In this document: in pieces, positions 1 through 12,564 of the stretch
Layout: every line of letters starts with the position of its first letter
Position numbering within the stretch: position 1 is the stretch's first letter
Source of the DNA: Steinernema hermaphroditum
Taxonomy: Eukaryota; Nematoda; Chromadorea; Rhabditida; Steinernematidae
Direction of reading: 5' to 3'
Assembly (NCBI GenBank): GCA_030435675.1
Contig: CM059624.1
Coordinates: 13,850,769-13,914,768, forward strand
Length of the DNA: 64,000 nt
Translations under genes and position numbers: made by a program
The notes under the pieces: model-generated
Database searches by the model: none
What the model was told of the DNA's origin: nothing
The model's input: only the letters and a program-made list of their open reading frames with translations

Positions 1-199
1 ATTTAGTGGAATGTTTTCGTTGAATTCTGTTGTTTCACAGCTTGGTTTAGGAAAGAAGTGCGTCATATTCCCAAAGAAAGCTACTCAATTCTTGTTTTCC
101 GTTCTGTTTTTCCCGGTTCCGTTCGTTAGAACCATTGTTCGATCATCACACACGTCGTGTCTTTGAACCTTTTCGACTCGTTACGTTTCCAAAGCGCCG

Positions 200-207
200 T
201 ATATAAG
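200..207 (+). promoter_or_regulatory. TATA box of first srt gene
   Basis: TATATAAG lies 58 bases before the ATG at 258. The same box stands at the same distance in the copy gene (17932-17939), and the roughly 120 bases around it are shared by both copies. The ATG follows TTTCATAG directly, a possible spliced-leader acceptor. Confidence 0.55.
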
Positions 208-257
208 TCGTTGCTGACTACTGTTCTTAGTCACATCTAACCGTTAAACTTTCATAG

Positions 258-1402
258 ATGGATACTGTTCTCCCGTACTGCACGCCTAACGGCTCCCTCA
301 GCATGGAGGCGAACGGTTCCGATGGCGGCATCCAAGGAAAGGAGCAGTTCGCTAGGAATTTTGGCCTTTTATACATATGCATCGGATTCATAACCATTCC
401 GATCAGTTGTTTCGTTCTCTCCGTCTTCTGGTAGGTCACCCAACCACCTATAGCCTGTGCAGTTACAACTATTCAGTCGGCCTCCCCTGATCAAACACTC
501 CTGCTACAAGCTGATGTCCTTTAACACCGTTCTGGACATCATAAACCTCACAAATGGCGCCCTAATTTCCGGATTCCTCTCGGTTCAGAACATCCATCAT
601 TGCAACAGTGGAATGTGGGTGTCCTATTTTGTGCATCAAGATATGAGTAAGGCTCCCACTCCTCCCCGTGATCACTAAACCTTCAGTTGCGTGGATGATG
701 TACTGCTGCGCGAGCGAGGTTCTCGCTCTCAACAGAATGCTCGAGTTCGCCAACAAGAATCTGTCGAATTTCCTATTTGAGGGCAAGAGGGTATATCTCT
801 GGTTTGGTGTGGTCGTGGCCTATGCTGCGGTCGGCTTTTTACTCGTTCCCGATAAGTTCTACTTCTACAATACTTATGGCGGCTACTCGGCCATCTATAG
901 ATTGAGTGGAAGGGTAAAAACTCGCATATGAACAACGTATAACGTCCGTCTTCAGTTCAACCTATTACACACCTTCAACAACTTCTTCAAGTTCGGATTC
1001 CTGACTGTCTCCTACTCCTTGATGCTCATCTTCATGTACCGTCGCTTCAAGACCAACGAGAGAGCGCAGTTCACGTCTCTGCAGATCAAAGTTTCCATCC
1101 AGACCACGGTGATCGCTGCCTTGGCCGACGTGACCACAGTAGCCTACGTTATCGCTCTGAACGCACCCGTGAGTCCTGCGGTGTCCAACTACGTGGGTGT
1201 AATGGGCGAGTTGCTCTGGATAGCGCTTCACGGTAAGTGTACTAGGATTGGCGGGCTCTATGGGAAGATATTTCCAGCTGGAACGGGAATAACCTACTTG
1301 CTCATGAATGGTGCTGTCAAGCAACGGCTGCGATTGGCTTGTGGTGGCACCGGTAAGATCACCCCGTCCGAAACGGCGCCGTCTTATGCCACCAATTCAT
1401 AG
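258..1402 (+). CDS. srt-family chemoreceptor 1 (seven-pass receptor)
   Basis: Five exons (258-430, 477-646, 687-913, 956-1232, 1278-1402) with consensus GT..AG introns of 40-46 nt give a 323-aa protein. Family signs are the short extracellular start with YC, the CYK motif near residue 67 after the first membrane helix, ALNRM near residues 128-132 at the end of helix 3, and an IKVSIQT segment before helix 6. Srt proteins are nematode-specific GPCR-like receptors thought to work in sensory neuron cilia; the ligand cannot be read from the sequence. The start is the first ATG after a possible spliced-leader acceptor and matches the copy gene. No stop or frameshift interrupts it. The nearly identical copy is at 17990-19134. 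Confidence 0.88.
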
Positions 1403-1817
1403 AAAGTCCATTAACCCCTTATTCCCTGTACGTATATATTCCAAGAACCAAACAATATTTCCCCCGTGAAAGTAAGCAAGATAAATCTAGCAGAGGTCAT
1501 GTATTTCGTAGTATCCGCTGTCCCGAGAAGTTAAATGAAACCAATGCTGTAATACCGTGGTGGTACGACCAACCCAGTACGGCGAGGGAGCCGAAGGCAA
1601 CAACCAAACGCAGACAACAGACAAAAGCACAAAACGAAATTTCCATTTATACAACGCTGAAATAATGCATCGGTTGAAACGCAAATGCGTTGTACAAGTA
1701 CCAACAAAATGAACATGGAACAAGGCATGAGATCAGAGAACCGATAGCACAAAGTATAGATACATAGGTAGCAAGAAACGAAGATGAGCAACATAACACT
1801 TTTTCATCGGCACGTAG

Positions 1818-2783
1818 CTACTCCAATTGGATAACGTCATCTGGCACTCCTTGCAACGTCCACTTCGACGGATCGATCCGGTCACGGCACACAGGACACG
1901 TGCTATGGCGCTGCAACCACGGGACGATGCAGGGGCGATGAAACAAGTGACCGCAATCCAGTCGTCCTACTTCTTCGCCCTCGTGGAGATTGTCTCTGCA
2001 TGTTGTGCAGAGCTTATCTGTTTGTTCAGCTGTGACCTGGAATTGGAACATTAGAAAGAGTGGCCAATACCATCGGTGTACCTTAGTCATAGGCAAACGT
2101 TCGATGTCGGTATCGGCAATCCGGTCGAGGACCTGAGCGAGCAGGTTAGGATGCACGGTAATCTCCATGACGTTCAGCGCTGGATTGAATGCCACCTCAT
2201 CGCCAACAAAGTGAACTATGATCCCGCGTCCGACGCGGTGAACATGTGGACGAGCGCCACCTGCAGCTCCGTGAACTGCCGCCTCTTCGTTCTGTTGTTG
2301 TTGTTCCCTTACAGCGTCAACATCCCGGAGAAATTCCTCAAGCTCGGTGGAATAGTCGTCGTCTCCCATCAGCATTTCTTCTTCATCGGAGTCCAACATG
2401 GCGAAGTTGTCCAATATCCGAGCCTGCTGTTGCTCTTGTCCGGGCTGCTGCAGAGTGTTCTGTTCTTCATGCGCTTGTTGGCTTTCTTGTCCCTGTACGT
2501 TCAATGCGGGATTCGGCGTATGTGCGAGTCTGCTCACGATGAGGCTCAGAGCGGGCTAAACAGAACAGGCAATGAAAGGGACACACAGGTATGTAATAAC
2601 CGGCATATGTGCAGCTGGGAAGTCGTCAGGACGCGGGATCCGTTCGATGAATCCTTGGCGACAGTGAGCGCATACCAACGTGGGCGCATACGTGTGGAAT
2701 TGCAGACTGCATTGGTGACAGAAGTAGTCGACGCGCGTATTCTCGTTGAGGTCGGCCATGACCAACGTGAAGATCGCGGCAAT
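1818..2783 (-). CDS. RNF126/RNF115-like RING-H2 E3 ubiquitin ligase
   Basis: Exons on the minus strand are 2601-2783, 2082-2555 and 1818-2036. The ATG at 2757-2759 gives 283 aa. An N-terminal zinc ribbon has CxxC pairs at residues 14/17 and 30/33, as at the start of RNF126 and RNF115. A Gln- and acid-rich middle follows, then a C-terminal RING-H2 (C221, C224, C239, H241, H244, C247, C258, C261). The 45-nt stretch 2037-2081 is read as an intron: it is in frame, but it has GTACAC..TTCCAG ends and would otherwise put 15 aromatic and hydrophobic residues between the family's LP..K and VTAEQ segments. The family ubiquitinates cytosolic clients, often with BAG6. TTTTCAG just before 2783 is either a spliced-leader site or the acceptor for an extra exon at 2989-3078 that starts with ATG, ends in GTACGT and is in phase. 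Confidence 0.85.
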
Positions 2784-2988
2784 CTGAAAAGAGAGTCAAA
2801 TTAAGGTATGCACGGAAAGAAAGAAGGAACTCGTCACGATCAGCGAACAATGTACACGACGCGAAATTGACAGAATAAGCGCGGACAGCACAAGAATTCC
2901 GAAATTTCCTCTTTCGCCGTTGCAAAAGGCAAGCGTGAGGCGAACGCGGAGCAGTTAAATTGCTGAGGAAAATCCATTCGGGACGTAC

Positions 2989-3078
2989 CTCGATTTCAAA
3001 CATCTGTCGGAAACAGGTCTCTCTGCCATCGCCCTGTAAAACGTGCACTTCGCCGTCATGATTTCTAGACCAGTACAC
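2989..3078 (-). CDS. possible alternative first exon of the RING ligase
   Basis: Ninety bases open with ATG at 3078, encode 30 residues and end at a GTACGT donor. They join in phase to the exon ending at 2783. RNF126 homologues normally start just before the zinc ribbon, so this may be a 5' UTR exon or an extended isoform. Confidence 0.35.
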
Positions 3079-4133
3079 ATTCGACTAATCAGTTCAACTG
3101 TCGGCCGGTCGGCTAGCAGTTAACCTAAACGCAAAAGATGGCACCAAGAAATCACGACTTCAGCGGTTCAGCCGCTAGACACAAATTTCAAAAGTTCTCT
3201 GCAAAATGTCCGCTTGAAATTACTGTGCGGAAGTAAAGGACATCTGCCGTTATCACATGTGTGGCACAAAACCCAAGCAGTTACTGGGAAATCTATCTTC
3301 TCCGACCAGCTGCCACAAAGCGCAGAAAGAAAAGCGAATGTTGGGGAATCGATGAGTAGTCTGATGCAACAGGGAAATCCAGTCGGGACCGGACTGTCGT
3401 CTCAAACTTTCTGGAACGTGAATTCTCAACTGATTGCCCCAAACTGTCTGTCTGAAATCTCTCTGACCTCCTCAAATTTTCGGTTAACGGTATTTACAGC
3501 TAACATATCTGACTGACAAGAGAACCGCCGAAAGTCGGACACGCCGATCGGGCCGAAAATTGGAGAGTGGGTAGAACATGTGGAGATACTTACGATGTCG
3601 ACTCTCCAAAGGGCCCTCGGCCTTGCCAACGGGCGCACGCTCCACGCACCCTCCAAACTTTGGGAATCAGTCACATTGACATTTATTCAATTAACAACAC
3701 CAAGAACGTAATTCCAATTGGGTCCCCCATGGGATGTAGTATTATCCAAATGACTTCTCTAATCTGTTGTTGTGAATTTGTTGTCGTGTATAGTGATGAA
3801 ATATGAGCCTCTGGCGGAAGTAGTGTGGTACACCTAGGGCGGCAGAGCAACTAGCAACAACATCAGAAGCAGTCGAAGCGAGTCTTGAGGTTCCGAAGCA
3901 CATACCCAAATGCCACACGTAGTGCCGGCTTCGAATTCGATCAGTTGCTGTAACTAACAAACAAGACAAACCCTAAATGCTGTGTTACGTGTTTTTAAGG
4001 GACTCGTCTGATCAAGCACCTCATATTTGACCTTTCGATGAGCGAACCGCCCATTTTCAAGCAGAAAACAAGAAAATTGAATGTCTCTCGTTGAAAGTGA
4101 AGTGAAAACATCTTCTTCCTTCATTAATTGCCG
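3079..4133. other. intergenic, no gene recognised
   Basis: Only short frames without splice support are present. The stretch lies between the - strand RING gene and the next + strand srt gene, so it should hold both promoters. I see no clear TATA box within 100 bases of 4134. Confidence 0.5.
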
Positions 4134-5729
4134 ATGCTCCCCTACTGTACAGCCAATGGCTCTCTTAGCCTCACGCCCGGAGGAGTCGATGGAGGCATCG
4201 ATGGACAGGAGAAGTTCGCCAGAAACATCGGAATCATGTACTTGGTTCTGGGCTTCACTGCCATTCCGATCAGTGGCTTTGTTCTGTCCGTATTCATGTA
4301 AGTTATATAACCACTAAATGGTAAGGTGCGTCAAATAGTGGAGTTTGAATACTGGCTTCCAACAAACGAAACCAAAAGTGAGCAGATCGCATCTGCCGCT
4401 TGTTTTTCGAATGCCTCTAAAATAGCTGTTTGTGCGGTCCGACTGACGAGCATCTTGACTGTCAATGCTTTGGGTTAATGGCCCTCTCCTTTGGATCGTC
4501 TCGATCACTACGATATACCGAGCCGAGCGGGGTGGAGGATCCGGCTCCGGCTCAGTTTCTCCAAAGACACAAATGGGAAAGCTGTTTATGTGGCCTGATC
4601 AATGTTCCGTTCGGCTGTCTGCGTAGACATCGGAGTTCTAAAGTATCTTAGGCGACTTCCCCAGGCGAAGAAATCAGTCCTGAGGTGTCAATGCTCCAAT
4701 CGGTAGTTGGTTGGAGTATTATAGGTGACCGTTTTGATCAAAATGAAATCAACTTTGGGTCTCCTTCATCACTACTTACCACCTGTTTCAGACGACGTCC
4801 CCTTATCAACCACTCCTGCTACAAAATAATGGCTCTCACAACAGTGCTCGACATATGTAACCTCGTAAATGGCGCAATAATCCCTGGCTTCTTCTCGGTT
4901 CTCAACATCCACCATTGCAATGCTCCTTGGTCATTATACGTTGTGTGGCCAGCGAACTGTAGGTGATTATTGATCTGGTGCATATGAAGGTTGAATATTG
5001 AAGATTTCTGGATCGGGTACTGCTGCACGAGCGAAGTCCTAGCTCTGAATAGAATGCTCCAATTCGCGAACAAAAACGTGGCCTCTTTCCTGTTCGACGG
5101 CAAGCGGATTTACTTCTGGTTTGGCGTTGTTGTGGCCTATGCTATCATCGGAGAGCAGCTCACCCCCGATAAGTTCTACTTTTACAATCCGTACGGTGGG
5201 TATATTGCAATTAACAGGCTGAATGGTGAAGTATGCGACAGAAATCAGACCCTTCCTAAGAGACCTTTTAGCCACATATAATACTCATCTTTAACAATCT
5301 CTTCAAATTCGGTTTTATTACCGTATCCTACGGCGCTATGCTCGTCTTTATCTACCGCATGCTGAAGAAAAACGACATCGCTCGCGCTTCAAAGTTCCAA
5401 ATCAAAATCTCCATCCAGACTTTGACCATTGCCGTACTGGCCGACATCACCACCGTGGCCTACCTGGCCATAAGCTATGCTCCTTTGCCGTCCGAAATAG
5501 CGCCTTATGCCGGGGTGTTTGGAGAGACTTCTTGGATATTCCTGCATGGTAAGTAGACCACTTTATGCAAAACTCATAATGATTTACAGCTGGTACTGCA
5601 GTGATTTACTTGATCATGAACAACTCCGTTAAACAGCGAATGGAAGAAGTATTTGGATGTGGCAAAATTGCGCCGTCTCAGTTCACAGTTGAAGTAACAT
5701 CTACTTTGAATGGACCTCCTTTAGGATAG
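4134..5729 (+). CDS. srt-family chemoreceptor 2
   Basis: Exons 4134-4297, 4792-4958, 5004-5230, 5272-5548 and 5590-5729 encode 324 aa. Exons 3 and 4 have the same lengths (227 and 277 nt) and phases as in the first receptor, so the structure is conserved although the sequence has diverged. CYK is at residues 64-66 and ALNRM ends near residue 128. The first intron is long (494 nt); the others are 41-45 nt. The exon 3 acceptor (TTGAAG) is weak but is the only one that keeps phase. A sensory seven-pass membrane receptor of unknown ligand. Confidence 0.83.
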
Positions 5730-6125
5730 TCTCCATTGTATTTCTTAAAACGTGATTTCTATATATTTGGATTGGTAATGAAAATGGCGGATGGTGTAAA
5801 CAGCTAAGACTAGGTGTTGTGCCCGGTTAGTTCCATCCCCAGACGACGTGTGGAATTTCTATGATGCGACTAGCACTTTTTGTTGATATCCTTACGGCAT
5901 TAGACCTGCCGAATGGTTTTGGATTTGTGATTTTGCTGCAGTAAAGGGGAAACTGAAAAATGATGGAAAGAAGAAGCTGTGTGGAAAGTTGCAAAAAGGT
6001 ATGAGTGCGCGACACGGCACGTCTCCACAGCTGTTTCCTACTTAAAGTCGGCACTCATCTGTTCGCTGAATTTACTAACATAACTTATCTATACCCGACA
6101 ATCACCTTTTGCCGTTCCATGACTA
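5730..6125. other. intergenic, nothing recognised
   Basis: This is AT-rich sequence between the second srt gene and an inverted-repeat element. No supported coding or RNA feature is seen. Confidence 0.5.
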
Positions 6126-6548
6126 ACAAGGGAACGGTCAATCATGTAACGCCAAGATCGACGCGAGAGCAGGGGCAACCGGTAGACCTAGGTGAGTGTA
6201 TTAACTTTGTAAAATCTTGTTTAAATGTAAAAATGCTTCCCTTCGCCTTTCATACGTTGTGAAGTTGAATGAAAAAGAAAGAATTGGTCGGAGGTTCGAA
6301 CCCGTGACCTCCTAGAACATGACCTGGCATGGAAGGCAAGTGACTTATCCACTGCGCCACATTGGCAAGGCGTTTGCTACCACCATACTCCTATATAACC
6401 CGGTCGCCATAATTTTAAACCTCTTTTTCTCGCTGGTGTCTGAGCGAGGGCACCCAAGATTTTACACAGTTAATACACTCACCTAGATCTACCGTTTGCC
6501 CCTGGTCTCGCGTCAATCTTGGCGTTACATGATTGACCGTTCCCTTGT
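6126..6548. mobile_element. fold-back element with 94-bp inverted arms
   Basis: Arms 6126-6219 and 6455-6548 are reverse complements of each other over the same 94 bp with few mismatches. The outer ends read ACAAGGGAACGGTCAATCAT. The roughly 235-bp centre holds a tRNA-like sequence (6284-6369). No transposase is inside, so the element would be non-autonomous. Confidence 0.75.
6284..6369 (-). repeat. tRNA-derived sequence (degenerate)
   Basis: On the minus strand there is a perfect A box (TGGCGCAGTGG) and a B box (GGGTTCGAACC). The anticodon-loop position reads TCC. The acceptor arms do not pair and the variable region is too long, so this is not an intact tRNA gene. Confidence 0.5.
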
Positions 6549-6727
6549 AAGTTCAATCCTTGAAAATGCTTTGATTTTGACCATACGGCTAAAAATTGTA
6601 CCCCAAAGAAGCTAAACGCTGTTTCTATCCTTTCTTCGGTGAAGCGCACGAAACCCGAATAGAATCCAATCCAGCAATCCAGCAAAGTCAACGCGATTAA
6701 GAAGACCGATCCGCTGGAGCCGGTGTA

Positions 6728-6985
6728 ATGAAGCAAACGGGGTGGATTACCATCATCGGAGCGAATGGCGATGTTAGACCTCGCTACTGCAAGCAACTTC
6801 GACCTGTCATAACAGTGCGGGTGGAGTTGGGAGGTGTTGATGGTCTTCGCGGTGAAACGGTGGAACTACGATTCCTCACCGTTCCAGGTCTTCTGGGAGT
6901 CGGGGCGGTCATAGCGGCAATAACAAGAGTCAATAACGATGAGCTGGTCTGCATTCTTTGCAAAAGTCGTGCTAGTCCATTGTAA
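6728..6985 (+). pseudogene. fragment of a dispersed coding repeat (VELR / VPGLLG)
   Basis: An open frame of 85 codons includes IIGANGD near its start and later VELR..VPGLLG.GA.I. Recognisable relatives are at 21669-22100 (+) and about 33230-33600 (-). I cannot name the parent protein. Its shared, eroded state suggests a retroposed or transposon-carried gene fragment. Confidence 0.35.
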
Positions 6986-6999
6986 CACTGTCTTCGAGA

Positions 7000-8776
7000 A
7001 GGCCTGGAACGGTGATAAACACATACTAACGTATGTAAAACTGGCTTCATGCAAAAATGTACCTTAAGTACAAGGATCACGAGCAGCTAACCTCCTTGAT
7101 TGTTTTGCATGTTGTCGTGAAACATGTTCATCTTAAGGGCGACGACCCAGGATCATCAAGGAGGAACTCTCGGTGAAAAAAGTGAAGCGGACGAAAGGGA
7201 GCGAAACCTGCGAGGCACGAACTGCGGACTATCTTCCACGTGCTGAAGAAGCCCAGTTCGGTACGGCGATCCTTCCGGATTCTCCCCGGTAGCATGCGAC
7301 TAGCGTCGGTGCTTCACGTTCGAAGTTCATTGGGATTTATGAGAATAGCCCGACCATTTTCGACTATTTCCGACTATGTGCCAGATTAAGTTTTCATCTT
7401 TCTTTGAAAGGAGTTATTTACAATTAGTGTGCATTCACCATAGACATACTCAATATAGCAGCTTTATAGAGAATCGTATTGTTAACCTATAGACTCATAG
7501 ATTGCCTATACCACCCAAAAAGCCGCTGCATTTGTGATTTGTGGTTGTCAAAGGAAGTTTCTTTCCTGGACGATCCTATTCGGAGACGATTCTCGAGCAT
7601 TTAGCTTCATAAGGATGCTGAAATGGTTCGGTCTTCGTGTCATTAGGCTTATTAGAATTGTGATTATTATCGTTCGTATGTGTATGTGAACCGAATAAAC
7701 TCTGCTACTGCATTGAAAAGCAATTCTAAGGACTACGTAGAATAACAAGGTAGTCTGTAGGTGATCAGGTGTACTTCTATTTGATTAGATTAGTCGACTT
7801 TATCACGTAATCATCAGCATGTTTGTTATGCAGAACAACATAGTAAGTACACGTCATGATTAAGCATTACCGTACTCGTAATTCGTAGGTTCGCCCTTAC
7901 GGGCTGTTCTCTTGCTGTTATTCTCAAATATCTGGCCATTGTTATGTCATTTTTAGTCATGCAGTTTGATGAGCTTTTCTGCACTTGTTGTGGCATATCT
8001 TTAAATCTATTGTTGTTATTCTTACCGATGGTGCCTCTTGAGAAAAAGCTGGATTGAGGACGACGACGCTTACATTAGGTCGCAAGAAGTGGAGCATATC
8101 GCACTTATGAGCATTTTCTGGCTGTTTAAGTTCCAGAAAGATTCTTGGAAAAGCGAGGAGCAAGTGGCTGTAAATAAGCCATTTACACATGTTTCCTCGG
8201 GATCCAACACACTCGAGTACACTTCGAAAGATTACTGTATTTCGTTTTCGTGGAGCGAATACATAATCATAATACAGGGTGTAAATAGGGCATACACAAT
8301 GTAAATAGGATATGTAGCCGTAAATCTAGAGAGCCACTTCCGTAACTATCCAAGCGTGGGATCGATCGGTTCCTCTAATTTTTCGCTTCTCTTCTTCATT
8401 GTCCGATTGGTATCACATCCTGTATACTGCCGTCTCTGCGCGTCGATGTCCGAGAGAGCAGACGAACATAGCAACTGTCCGCGCGAGTAAGCTTCGTTTC
8501 CGACCGGTCTCACGCTGGGATGATCGCGAAAATGACATTGTAGACTTCCGACATGATGACCCCTTTTGGATCACCCTGAATAATTATGCGGGTCCGGCCC
8601 TTATTATTGCATTTGTGCTTTCTACCAGAACTAGATGTTCCATTCCATATTTCTACAAAGTTTAAGCATGAAGTAACGTGAAACGTGGCTCTTTTATTTG
8701 TCTAGTATGTTAAATTGTAAAATTGGAGCGTTTTCTTTGAGTCCGAACGGTCCACTATCGAATGGCAAGTTTATGC
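7000..8776. other. no gene recognised
   Basis: Only short uncorroborated frames are seen. There is no tRNA, repeat array or splice-supported exon I can defend. Confidence 0.45.
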
Positions 8777-9004
8777 TCAGAGATCGTCTTGTAGAGCAAC
8801 ATGAATGACATGTATCACACGATGATCACTGCTTCCCACTTCTGTTGCAGTTGCAGGAGCGGCGTCGGAGTCAAAATAAGCGATTCCATTAGTTTCTACG
8901 AAGGTTGAAGCGGCAAAGTGCTGCAGCGTGGCGCTGGAGCACAACACATGGAGGAGCATCATCCGGGAACCAGCTAGCCTTGTTCGCTTAGAATGGTGGC
9001 ACAA
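8777..9004 (-). pseudogene. weak fragment related to 33540-33720
   Basis: The frame contains a GIA.F.SD segment followed by SSD and HVIHV. These resemble the segments GIAVFYSD and SDDVFLVHIYD read on the plus strand near 33600-33690. The likeness is short and could be chance. No function can be assigned. Confidence 0.2.
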
Positions 9005-10396
9005 TCGTTGTACTTTGTTGAATGCAGGATTCCCTGAAACCGCGGATCAAACGCTGTAATAAAAAATCAAAGCCTCAATGTTGTCGTAGCCATGTGTATA
9101 GCTGTGCACGTGAAGTACATGTTGTGGACGTCTCTTTCTTTGAATATTTCATCTCTGGGTGATCTTGATCATTCGTTGATCATCCACTGCGTCTTATTCA
9201 AAGAACACATTTTCACGTCAAAATTTGTACTCCTGTCGTCAGACATCCAGCTTTTGTTCAATAGTGTGTCTTTTCTTATATGCGATGTTATATAGCCGAG
9301 CGACAGTATACGGAATTCACTTATATCTAAATATGGCCTTAATCTATTGGGTTACCCATTAATGTCGCCTGTTATAATCTATTTTCGCAATCCTTACTCC
9401 GAGGGAGAAATGGATGTGCTGCTGAGTACAGTTAACTTTCAAACTATGGTTTACCGTTTTCATTGTTTTCTTCCTGAATATGTTATGACGGTCCTTAATC
9501 GAGTTCCTCGACATTGCATCAGGTGTATGACTTTCTTCCATCACGTATACAGATGGGCCTAACCTACCAGAGGCACCTATTGTGTTGGTTGCATATAAAA
9601 AAATGTTGAAAACGGCGCACTTCAGAAATGGTGCCTGAGAACTCACATTTTAAATTTTGACCACCAGAATCGCCCTCCACTTTGAGCTAAGAGATTCCTG
9701 TTTGCTATTCATGTAACACCCCTTAGCCCTATCTTACGGTCGTCTTCACTTGACCGGAAATGACGATTTCAGAGTAAATCACACCGAACAATATAAAGAG
9801 GTCGAAAAGTGAACCAAAACGTTATCCAACGCCACACCTCAGATTTTGCAGTATCCAAATTTGAATCCGGTGTCCAGCTCCTGCCTACAAAGTGGGTTAA
9901 GGCAGTGCACAATTCACATCGTTGACGTTGATCTTCTTCTAGCTTCGAATGGAGTCGGTATTCGAGAAGAGCGAGCAGCGATTCCATCGGGCATTGAAGT
10001 GGTGAAGGGGTTCAATCCAGTCGAGGTGCGTATATAGTAATCGAAAAGCTTCACTTACCATAAACGGAGGTGGCAGTTTTTGTTGTGTGTTAGTCAGATG
10101 AAATATTCCACGAAACCGTCCGCCTCACGACACAAACAATGAGTCCAAAAGATTAAGTAAGAAAATAAAATAGTCTGGAGGTGGCAAAGCTAGTTGTCAT
10201 TTTAGTATTCCGTTGAAATCGGTCTCCATTTGTATTACGGTTTACTGGATGATTATGATGGATGATTACTTAAATGTGGTTGAGCACGACTCACGCTTTG
10301 CATATTCGTCTACCACAATACCAACACTTGCGTGACCATCACACCAATCTTATCCCAATTGCTTATTTCATGCCTATGTCTTTCAGAAGCGACACG
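9005..10396. other. no gene recognised
   Basis: The upstream region of the third srt gene. Scattered short frames lack splice sites or family motifs. A TTTCAG about 10 bases before the ATG at 10397 may be a spliced-leader acceptor. Confidence 0.45.
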
Positions 10397-12344
10397 ATGT
10401 ACCCCTACTGCAGCCCTAATGACAGTTTAAGTCGTTCTCCAGATGGCCACGGCGATGTGACCAACGATATCGACATCTCAAAGTACATCGGTACCTTCTA
10501 CATAGTTCTTGGATGCATCACCATTCCTATTTCGTGTTTTGTATTTTCCGTGATAAGGTGAGCATCTCATTGCAGTCTTGTTGAAAGGAATGCTTCCCGA
10601 CAAGAGAACGTTCCGAAATGCCACGTGTCTATCGGGTTGAAACATGGTGGAGTAGACTGAGCTGGGTGACCGATACAGCATAAGGTGTCCCACCCTAAAT
10701 GAGTCCGGCCAAATGCTCAAATACGAACATTTTGTGGTAGACCAGGCATGTCGTGACAGGACCTAAAGGCAGTGTTTATACCAGCAAGATTCTTGAGTGC
10801 GTAGCTCCAATAAGACAATTCATTTATGTTTTGTATGCAAAAAGAAGAATCTTGTGGGTGTGGAAATGCCCTTTAGGTCCTGCCACGATATACCTGATCG
10901 ACGACGAATGTACATATTTGCAGACCTATTTGTAATGACCAGTCTGATTCAGGGAAGGCGAATTTATGCCGATCAGCGCGTGGCACTTGCGAATAGGGCA
11001 CTTCTGGTCGAGTTTGTGTCACCTATTTCGACCCGGTTGACCCCGGCTTGGCGTTTTTTGACTCGAATACCAACCCTACTAGCGAACAATCTCCTATGAG
11101 TACAGTCTTTGATAGCCGTAATGTTTCAGCCGCCCTCCTCTGATCGGTCACGCATGCTATAAAGTGATGACTTGGACCACGTTTCTGGACATAGTCAACA
11201 TGATCAGTGCGATGTGGATCTGTGGAGTACTGTCTATTTGCAAGATCCATCACTGTTCATACGGTATTTGGATCATGTACTACTCGCAGTTCGTCATGTG
11301 TAAGTCACCCATAAATCACGTGAAATCAGCTTTTGGCATAAAGCCGTTTCAACCGTTCCCTTGATCTCGACCCTTGAGATTTGAGCTGGGATTTGGACCG
11401 TCTAAAGCTTTTGCGGCTTGTTGAGATTACAAGCTCGCTCCACTTTGCAGAGTTAAACTCCAGATCATTCCTTCCCAAACTCTCAGGTAGCGGCCGAAAT
11501 CCCAGCTCATTCCTGAGGGGAATCTCCAGATCCCCGGGGGGACGGGATGATAGTTACCGTAATTTAATGCAATTTTCAGTCTTCTGGTACCTCTACTGCT
11601 CGTCAAGCGAGGTCCTCGCCCTCAATCGCATGCTCGAGTTCGCCAACAAACGCCTCAACAGCGCACTTTTCGACGGCCAACGCATCTACCTCTGGCTTCC
11701 TGTCGTCTTCGGCTACTCCATCGTCTGCACGGCTCTGGTCCCCGATGCGTTCTATCACTACGACCCTTATGGAGGCACCTTCTACTTCATCAGATCTTCT
11801 GGAGACGTAATCCTTCTTTTCTAATTTCATACTACTTCTATTTTCTCAGGTCAACGTGGTCCATCTTTTCAACAACTTCTTCAAATTCGGTTTCATGACC
11901 ACTTCCTACGGACTCATGTTGATCTTCATGTTCCGCTTGAAGAAGCAAAGTGGTCCCGGCACGCCAATGTCCAATTTCCAGATCAAGGTCTCCCTACAGA
12001 CGCTGGTGATCGCCGTATTAGCCGATGGTGTTACCCTTGGCTATCTGGCCTCTGCATATCTTCCTCTCAGCCCAGAAGTGGCCAAGTACACAGGGACGTT
12101 TGGACAACTTACATGGATCTCTGTCCACAGTAAAATAGTCGTTACCCACTGTAACATATCTTGAGTCCATTCAGGCGGTTCCGGAATCATCTATCTTATC
12201 ATGAACAAGGCGGTGAATACTCGTTTTAAGCGACTCTTCTCCAACAGACCTCACCCAAGAACGTCAAACTCCATAGGCCCTGCAAGTCCTCCACGTACAG
12301 CTGTGTCCAACCCTAACGCCGAAAGCAGGACTAATAATGCTTGA
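10397..12344 (+). CDS. srt-family chemoreceptor 3
   Basis: Exons 10397-10557, 11130-11299, 11580-11806, 11850-12129 and 12175-12344 encode 335 aa, the longest of the cluster owing to a Ser/Pro/Asn-rich cytoplasmic tail. The phases match the first two receptors. CYK is at residues 63-65 and ALNRM ends at about residue 128. The FNNFFKFGF segment that opens helix 5 is retained. Intron 2 (280 nt) is expanded by a partial copy of the GGCATAAAGC repeat. No lesion is seen. A sensory receptor, ligand unknown. Confidence 0.86.
11335..11545 (+). mobile_element. GGCATAAAGC-family MITE, truncated copy in srt 3 intron 2
   Basis: It starts GGCATAAAGCCGTTTCAACC and continues with alternating GACCGTTCCC / GAGATTT blocks like the other copies. 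The closing terminus is missing. It lies wholly within an intron. Confidence 0.6.
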
Positions 12345-12564
12345 GCAATATTTGCATGCTTGTAAAGATTATTTCGAGAAAAAAAAAACCTTTAATATTT
12401 ACTGAAGTTGTGCGTAAGATCTTAGGAGATCTTACATCACAGACCATAGACAAAATTTATACGGTACACACGATTTCGACCAAAATTTGGGATTGTAAGA
12501 TGAAGAGATTTGTCCTGTTGTTAGCTCGCTTTTTCCCATCTAGAGTGAAGGGTGCCACGCGGAT

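Larger units (their letters stand above)
130..1505 (+). repeat. segmental duplication, copy 1
   Basis: The first srt gene with its promoter and about 100 bases of 3' flank recurs at about 17850-19250 in the same orientation. All five exon lengths (173, 170, 227, 277, 125) and splice sites agree. Outside these limits the two sequences diverge. Confidence 0.85.

Noticed and set aside
1487..1794. Hydrophobic minus-strand frames after srt 1
   Set aside because: No start context, splice sites or family motif; likely 3' flank of the RING and srt genes.
2037..2081. 15-residue aromatic insertion before the RING domain
   Set aside because: The stretch has intron ends and a length equal to other introns here; removing it restores the family linker.
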